Shown in pieces: positions 1 through 4,557 of a stretch of 6,988 nt of DNA. The DNA comes from Candidatus Zipacnadia bacterium (GTDB lineage: Bacteria; Armatimonadota; Zipacnadia; Zipacnadales; UBA5352): NCBI GenBank assembly GCA_029820915.1, contig JALGUI010000317.1:1-6988 (forward strand). The letters run 5' to 3'. Numbering within the stretch: position 1 is the first letter of the stretch; the number at the start of each line of letters is the position of its first letter. The notes beneath the pieces were generated by a model, which saw only the letters and a list, made by a program, of their open reading frames with translations, did not search any database and had not been told where the DNA came from. Position numbers and translations under genes: made by a program.

Positions 1-954
1 ACGGACTTCGGCCAGTTCATCGTGCAGTTCGTCACCACGATCCTGCTGGCCGGCATCGTGCTGGGCGCGGTGGGCGGAGTGGGCGGGCTGGTCGCGCAGA
101 TGCCGGAGGGGACGACGGGGCTGTTCAGCGAGGAGTACGACCTGCCCTACATTCTGGTCTTCCTGGTCGTCGTCACGCTCAGCTACAACGGTGGCACCTG
201 GGGGCTGGCCCAGCGCTTCTACTCCATCGGCGCGCCGCAGGACGCCAAGAAGGCCGCGCTGTTGTCGGCGGGCCTCTACCTGGTCTATCCGGCCATCCTC
301 TACGTGCCCGTCTGGGCGGCGCGGTCGCTGATCGGGGAGGTCGCGCAGCCTGAGGAGACCTACGCCCTGATGGCGCTCGAGTTCTTCCCGAGGGTGGCGC
401 CGGGGCTGATCGGGCTGTTCGTGGCTTCGATGTTCGCGGCGACCATGTCAATGGTGGACTCCGACCTCAACGCCCTGGCAGCGGTATTCACTAAGGACAT
501 CTACCAGACCACGTTTGGCCGCAACGCGTCCGAGAAGACGCTGCTCAAGGTCGGCCTGTCCGAGAAGACGCTGCTCAAGGTCGGCCTGCTGGCGACGGCC
601 ATCCTGGGCGGGATCACCATCGGCACCGGCCTGCTCGCCCCGGCGATGGGCGGGGCGTTCAAGGCTATGATGAACTGGTACGCCGCCATCCTGGCGCCGG
701 TGTCCGTACCCCTGCTGTTCGGGATGCTCAACCGCCGGACCACTTGGCGCGGGGCGCTGGCGGCATGGTTCGCCGGCTTCGCGACCTTCATCCTGCTCAA
801 GTACGGGGTGGGCGCGTCGTGGACCGTCTATACGGCGGGCGAGCTGCTGGTCACCTTCGGGGTCTTCCTCGGTGAGGGCTACCTCACCCGGATGCCGCCC
901 GACGAGGCCGAGCGCGCGGCCGAGGTCCTGGAGCAGGTCGCCCCTCGCGAATAG
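1..954 (+). CDS. Sodium:solute symporter (SSS family), 3' part, N-terminus outside window
   Basis: The frame is open from base 1 and reads TDFGQFIVQF, so the start lies upstream; the GTG at 22 is just an internal Val codon. It gives 317 residues, ending at TAG. About eight hydrophobic segments are visible (roughly residues 8-33, 49-66, 86-108, 128-160, 196-217, 225-243, 250-270, 273-295), matching the second half of an SSS transporter. The family signature is clear: GLIGLFVASMFAATMS then LN...FTKDIYQ (about residues 134-166), plus a W...QR motif in the preceding part (GTWGLAQRFYS). SSS proteins couple Na+ influx to uptake of sugars, amino acids or carboxylates across the inner membrane; the substrate cannot be read from sequence, but the downstream glycan-degradation genes suggest a sugar or uronate. 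Odd points: residues 177-186 (SEKTLLKVGL) are exactly duplicated as 187-196, and the second hydroxyl residue of the usual Na2-site pair is Met (S150-M151). Confidence 0.9.
   Translation, partial: TDFGQFIVQFVTTILLAGIVLGAVGGVGGLVAQMPEGTTGLFSEEYDLPYILVFLVVVTLSYNGGTWGLAQRFYSIGAPQDAKKAALLSAGLYLVYPAILYVPVWAARSLIGEVAQPEETYALMALEFFPRVAPGLIGLFVASMFAATMSMVDSDLNALAAVFTKDIYQTTFGRNASEKTLLKVGLSEKTLLKVGLLATAILGGITIGTGLLAPAMGGAFKAMMNWYAAILAPVSVPLLFGMLNRRTTWRGALAAWFAGFATFILLKYGVGASWTVYTAGELLVTFGVFLGEGYLTRMPPDEAERAAEVLEQVAPRE
529..588 (+). repeat. Perfect 30-bp tandem duplication inside the symporter gene
   Basis: Bases 529-558 are repeated exactly at 559-588 with no spacer; the period-30 match also includes base 528. 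Each copy encodes SEKTLLKVGL in frame, so the protein gains ten residues in the loop between the DIYQ-containing helix and the next helix. With one copy removed the text reads NASEKTLLKVGLLATAIL, which looks like an ordinary SSS sequence here. Identity at every wobble position means the duplication is recent or artefactual. Confidence 0.97.
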
Positions 955-1088
955 CCCGCAGATCTGCCGCCGGGCGTGGCGCCGACCGGGGCGCGCAGGT
1001 CCCTCCCCGCGGCACGAGGAACCACGCCGGGATTCCCCGCCGGACAACCATGTCGAGACAGCACGCTCCCGGAAAGGACCCGGCCACC
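955..1088. other. Intergenic gap between symporter and lyase gene
   Basis: 134 bases, all GC-rich. I see no clear -35/-10 promoter, no stem-loop with a T tract and no RNA gene. The lyase frame remains open upstream through this gap but encodes only polar, Arg/Pro-rich residues and no signal peptide, so an N-terminal extension is unlikely. The short distance and common strand favour co-transcription with the symporter. Confidence 0.5.
1071..1078 (+). promoter_or_regulatory. Ribosome binding site deciding the ATG at 1089
   Basis: GGAAAGGA lies 10 bases before the ATG at 1089. The other in-frame ATG, at 1050, has no purine-rich Shine-Dalgarno sequence in front of it (it is preceded by CCGGACAACC). 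This favours 1089, giving MADRGMLIEL as the N-terminus. Confidence 0.55.
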
Positions 1089-3278
1089 ATGGCAGACCGC
1101 GGCATGCTCATCGAGCTGCGCGTGGACGACCCCAGGATCGCGCGCATCGCACCCCTGCACGACAACACGCCCATCGCCGACGACCGGCCGCGGGCGGCGC
1201 TGGTATCGCCGGCCGACGGGCCCTTCCGCGACGTCGCCGAGGCAACCCGAGCCGCCCTGCTCGAGCGCACCGGGGTCGAGCTGCCGGTGCTGGACGAGGC
1301 CGATCTGTTCGACCCACCGGCGCTGCCCGCGCATCTGATCGCCGTCGGCCACGCGGGCGTGAACCACCTGCTGCGCAGGATGCACTACCTGGGCTTCCTG
1401 AACCACGTGGACTACCCCTCGTCCGGCCTGCAGGTGACGTCGGTGCACAGCCCTCTGGGCGACGGCCACAACGTGCTGGCGGCGCTGGGCGCCACGCCCG
1501 AGGTGGCCGCCGCCTCTGCCCGCGAGCTGGTGGAGCGCGTGAGCGAGAGCGAGCGCGACGGCGGGTGGCAGGTCACCGGGCGCGTGCAGGCAGTCGAGCC
1601 GCCGCCGGAGGCGCCTGATCCCGCCGTGACCCTCGCCGAGGCCGCCCAGGTGACGGCCGACTCGGCGGGCCGTCCCGGGCACTTCCGGGAGTGTCTGCGC
1701 TGGCTGCGGCGCACGGGCGACGAGCGATGGGCGCGGGCCTTTGTCGAGGTCCTGCGCCCGTACGCCGACGGAACGATCCCGCTATCGATCGTGCGCATGT
1801 CCGCGGTGGACTTCTGGACTCACGAACTGGCGATGCTGTGGGGCGCCTGCGAGGCCTTCCCGTACTTCAGCGACGCCGAGCGCCTGACGGCGGCAAACTT
1901 CCTGGTGGCCTGCGGCTGGTACTGCCATGACTCGCTGACGTACCAAAAGTGGCGCATCGTGAAGGAGGAGCACCAGATCTTCAACCACCACACCTTCCCG
2001 GCGGTGGGGCTGTTCTTCACGGTCATGTACCTGCGGCGGCACGGCTACGACCTGCCGGAACTGGATGACTGGCTGGACAAGGCCACGCGCACCCTCGATC
2101 GAGCGGCCCAGGGCGGGCGCTCCTTTGACGAGGGGGGCGCGGGCTATAGCTGGCTGGTCCCGACGCACCTGATGCGGGCGCGCTTCGCGGCCGGCGATCT
2201 GTCCTGGGCGCGCAGCTCGAAGCTGCGCCACTGCGCCGACCTGGCGACCATGGTCCAGAACAACTGCTTCGAGACCGTGCCCTACGGCGACTGTGGCGGC
2301 TACCACGCCACGGGCACGGGGGCCGCGGAGGTATTGCTGCGGGCGGCTGAGTTCCACGGCGATCCGGGCTACCGGTGGGTTGCGCAGCACCATGGGCCGG
2401 CCCAGGCCGACGCGGACATCTTCGCCCGAGACCTGCCGGGCGAGCCGCCCGACCGCCACGTGGGGCTCTTCGTGCTGCCCCTGGACCCGGTCGTCCACCG
2501 CTGGGCGGGGCTGCCGCGCTTCCCCGGCTATCCCCCCCCGCCGGTGACGCCGAACCTGCCCGTCGAGGACTGCTTCGACAAGCTGACCTTCCGGGGCGGC
2601 TGGGGCCCCGACGATGACTACCTGCTGCTGCAGGGCTTCGGGGATGGCCAGCACGGGCACCCCGACGCCAACGCCATCAGCCAGTACCAGGCGAACGGGC
2701 GCCTCTTCCTGGTGGACAACGACTACATCAGCCGCTGGCCGAAGCAGCACAACATGGTACAGGTGCTGCGCGAGGGCCAACACGCGGCCATCCCCATCAC
2801 GGCGCGGCTCGACGGGGCCGCCGAGTTCGAGGGCGGGGCCATGACCCGCACCACGCTGGTGGACTACAACGGGTGCGACTGGACCCGCACCATGATCTGG
2901 CTGCGCGGCGACTGCGTGCTGGTCATCGACGGCCTGCGGGCGCGGGAGACGCGGACGCTGGGCGAGGCCGAGCCAACCGATCGGGGCCTGCACGCCGAGC
3001 ACCAGGGCGAGCACTTCCACGTCATCGAGCCGACCGACTCCGAGCGGCGCCTGGACATCGAGCCGATACCGGTCAACGGCGTGAAGTACCCCGAGTACCA
3101 CTTCGGCGACGGCCGCCCGAATGTGCTATGCGAGACGCAGCGGGTGTCGCTGAGCCCGGGCGACGAGGCGTGCTTCGTCAACCTGCTGGTGCCCGGCGGT
3201 GATGCGGCCGGGTCGGGCCGGAGCATCTCCTGGAGCGCGCCGGGTCGGCTGCTGATCGCGGGCGAGGGCGGCTGCTGA
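1089..3278 (+). CDS. Heparinase II/III-like (alginate lyase superfamily) protein; 5' part of an apparently broken gene
   Basis: 729 residues from the ATG at 1089 (742 from 1050). Residues 1-151 form an alpha/beta domain (LIAVGHAGVN at 83-92, then a D-PSSGLQV...GDGHNV...LGA pattern) resembling the GH20b/GH67 N-terminal domain. Residues about 180-430 are the helical toroid, with NHHT at 299-302 and GGYH at 403-406. A beta-sandwich follows with the heparinase-type segment FRGGWG (501-506), HGHPD (522-526), LVDND (541-545) and QHN (553-555). By analogy with PL17 Alg17c and heparinase II, N299/H300, Y405 and H522 are catalytic candidates and H524, D543 and H554 a metal site. The expected activity is beta-elimination of a uronate-containing polysaccharide or oligosaccharide, substrate unknown. 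No signal peptide is visible. The frame ends RLLIAGEG-GC-stop inside a 23-bp tandem duplication; without the extra copy it would continue into the propeller at 3299-4474. The PL family assignment is not certain; the superfamily is. Confidence 0.8.
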   Translation: MADRGMLIELRVDDPRIARIAPLHDNTPIADDRPRAALVSPADGPFRDVAEATRAALLERTGVELPVLDEADLFDPPALPAHLIAVGHAGVNHLLRRMHYLGFLNHVDYPSSGLQVTSVHSPLGDGHNVLAALGATPEVAAASARELVERVSESERDGGWQVTGRVQAVEPPPEAPDPAVTLAEAAQVTADSAGRPGHFRECLRWLRRTGDERWARAFVEVLRPYADGTIPLSIVRMSAVDFWTHELAMLWGACEAFPYFSDAERLTAANFLVACGWYCHDSLTYQKWRIVKEEHQIFNHHTFPAVGLFFTVMYLRRHGYDLPELDDWLDKATRTLDRAAQGGRSFDEGGAGYSWLVPTHLMRARFAAGDLSWARSSKLRHCADLATMVQNNCFETVPYGDCGGYHATGTGAAEVLLRAAEFHGDPGYRWVAQHHGPAQADADIFARDLPGEPPDRHVGLFVLPLDPVVHRWAGLPRFPGYPPPPVTPNLPVEDCFDKLTFRGGWGPDDDYLLLQGFGDGQHGHPDANAISQYQANGRLFLVDNDYISRWPKQHNMVQVLREGQHAAIPITARLDGAAEFEGGAMTRTTLVDYNGCDWTRTMIWLRGDCVLVIDGLRARETRTLGEAEPTDRGLHAEHQGEHFHVIEPTDSERRLDIEPIPVNGVKYPEYHFGDGRPNVLCETQRVSLSPGDEACFVNLLVPGGDAAGSGRSISWSAPGRLLIAGEGGC

Positions 3279-3291
3279 TCGCGGGCGAGGG
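3246..3291 (+). repeat. Perfect 23-bp tandem duplication that creates a frameshift and stop
   Basis: Bases 3246-3268 are repeated exactly at 3269-3291 with no spacer; the period-23 match runs on to 3292. The first copy reads RLLIAGEG in the lyase frame, and the shift of 23 (not a multiple of three) then brings in TGA at 3276-3278. The second copy reads the same RLLIAGEG in the frame of the downstream propeller, followed by PEMTVSAAGVEIDG. Removing either copy fuses the two frames. Confidence 0.97.
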
Positions 3292-3298
3292 CCCGGAG

Positions 3299-4474
3299 AT
3301 GACCGTGAGCGCGGCGGGAGTGGAGATCGACGGCCGGAGCGTGTGCGAGTTCGGGGCGGAGGAAGCTCTCTCGTGCCTGGAGGCCGCGCCCCGCCCGGCG
3401 CCCGTTCCGGCGCACGGCGATGGCGTCGCCCCGGCGAAGATCGTCGCGCAGACGAGCCTACCTGCCCCGGCGACCTGCCTCGGCCCCGGCCCGGACGGCG
3501 CCGCGCTGTTCGGCTGCGAGGATGGCAGCTTCGGGCTGGTGGCGGCGGACGGTGAGCCGCGGGAGTTGGGGCAGGCCGAGGACCGCATCGGCGACATCGC
3601 CTGCGGCCGGCTGTTCGGGGAGGAGCGGGAGTCGATCCTGGTCGCCTCGTACGACGCCACGCTGCGTTGGCTGGAGGCCGACGGCTCGGAGCGCCTGCGG
3701 GTGGATCTGCCCCCGGGTACGCACATGCCGTCCTGGGGCACCAGCCTGTGCCTGGCAGATCTCGATGGCGACGGACGGCTGTGGCCGATCGTGGGTACGG
3801 GGTCATGGACGGTACACGCGGTCACGCCCGAGGGCGGGTTGCGCTGGACCTTCCACACTGCGGCCCACACCGTGACCGACGTAACCGCCGGGGACCTCAA
3901 CGGCGATGGCCGCGACGAGATCGCCGTGGGCACGGTCTACTACTGCGTGCCGGCCATCACGGCGGACGGCGAGCGCCTGTGGGAGGACGAGGACTACAAC
4001 GACTTCTGGAACGCGGGGCCGATCTTCCCCTCCGTGCGCGTGGGCGACGTGGACGGCGACGGCGAGCGGGAGGTGGTGACCGTGGGCAGTGACGCCTTGG
4101 TGCACTGCATCGACCGCCGCGGCGTGAAGAAGTGGACCTGCAGCATCGGCGATGAGGCGGCGGGGCTGGTGTTGAGCGCGGCCGGCATCGCGGCGGCCTC
4201 GCTGACCGGCGACGTGCATCTGGTGGATGGCGTGGGCCGGCGCATCTGGCGGACGCGCCTGGGCAGCCCGTGCCGGGCGCTGGCCGCCGTGGATGGTGGC
4301 TACGTGGTGGGCGTGGAGGACGGGCGCGTGCTGTGGCTCGACGAGGGCGGCGCGGTCAGGGCGGACGTGCAGGCCGGCGCGGCCTGCCGCCACCTGCTGT
4401 CCGCGCCAGGCGGTGGCGTCCTGGCGGCGACGGCCGACGGCCGGCTGCTGCGGCTGGAGCCGCCGGGCGCGTGA
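3299..4474 (+). CDS. FG-GAP/PQQ-like beta-propeller protein; probably the detached C-terminal part of the lyase gene
   Basis: 391 residues from ATG 3299 to TGA. Residues 1-25 (MTVSAAGVEIDGRSVCEF) look like final beta-strands of the preceding sandwich rather than a natural N-terminus. Residues about 45-388 form a propeller: FG-GAP-type calcium-binding motifs DLDGDG (154-159), DLNGDG (199-204) and DVDGDG (250-255), each followed by the hydrophobic strand typical of the family, plus a degenerate one near 98-116. Alternating with these are PQQ-like turns such as TPEGGLRW, TADGERLW, DRRGVKKW and DGVGRRIW, with weaker ones at both ends, so seven or eight blades. Such propellers usually bind ligands or other proteins and are mostly extracellular, yet no signal peptide is present, which fits a C-terminal domain. 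A GAGGG at 3287-3291, seven bases before the ATG, could still allow restart 20 bases after the upstream stop, so separate translation is possible. Domain call firm; gene boundary doubtful. Confidence 0.75.
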   Translation: MTVSAAGVEIDGRSVCEFGAEEALSCLEAAPRPAPVPAHGDGVAPAKIVAQTSLPAPATCLGPGPDGAALFGCEDGSFGLVAADGEPRELGQAEDRIGDIACGRLFGEERESILVASYDATLRWLEADGSERLRVDLPPGTHMPSWGTSLCLADLDGDGRLWPIVGTGSWTVHAVTPEGGLRWTFHTAAHTVTDVTAGDLNGDGRDEIAVGTVYYCVPAITADGERLWEDEDYNDFWNAGPIFPSVRVGDVDGDGEREVVTVGSDALVHCIDRRGVKKWTCSIGDEAAGLVLSAAGIAAASLTGDVHLVDGVGRRIWRTRLGSPCRALAAVDGGYVVGVEDGRVLWLDEGGAVRADVQAGAACRHLLSAPGGGVLAATADGRLLRLEPPGA

Positions 4475-4557
4475 CAGGACTCGGGCGCGCCCGCAGCGAA
4501 GGGGTTGCGGCACATCCGTCGCGACCCGACCGCTCCGCCTGCCGGAGGTGCCGTCTC
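4475..4557. other. Intergenic gap between propeller and secreted protein gene
   Basis: 83 bases. It contains a GC palindrome (4482-4493) and a possible 8-bp stem with the end of the upstream gene, but no T tract. No promoter is recognisable. It ends in the ribosome binding site of the next gene, so read-through from upstream is likely. Confidence 0.45.
4544..4550 (+). promoter_or_regulatory. Strong Shine-Dalgarno site for the gene at 4558
   Basis: GGAGGTG sits seven bases before the ATG at 4558. This near-consensus site fixes the start, and the signal peptide that begins immediately at that ATG supports it. Confidence 0.8.

Noticed and set aside
872..1618. 248-residue plus-strand frame overlapping symporter end and lyase start
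   Set aside because: Its translation is Arg/Pro/Ala low complexity and it overlaps two well-supported genes.
2532..2539. Run of eight C bases inside the lyase gene
   Set aside because: A homopolymer could slip or be misread, but the frame is intact across it and encodes a plausible Pro-rich loop, so there is no sign of a change.
1782..3101. 439-residue open frame on the minus strand
   Set aside because: Opposite the lyase catalytic region, which carries clear conserved motifs. The antisense product shows no recognisable domain and arises from GC bias in codon positions.
4464..4493. Possible stem-loop (8-bp GC stem, 14-base loop) spanning the propeller stop codon
   Set aside because: No T tract follows, the loop holds the stop codon, and such GC stems are expected by chance at this base composition. 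Not called as a terminator.
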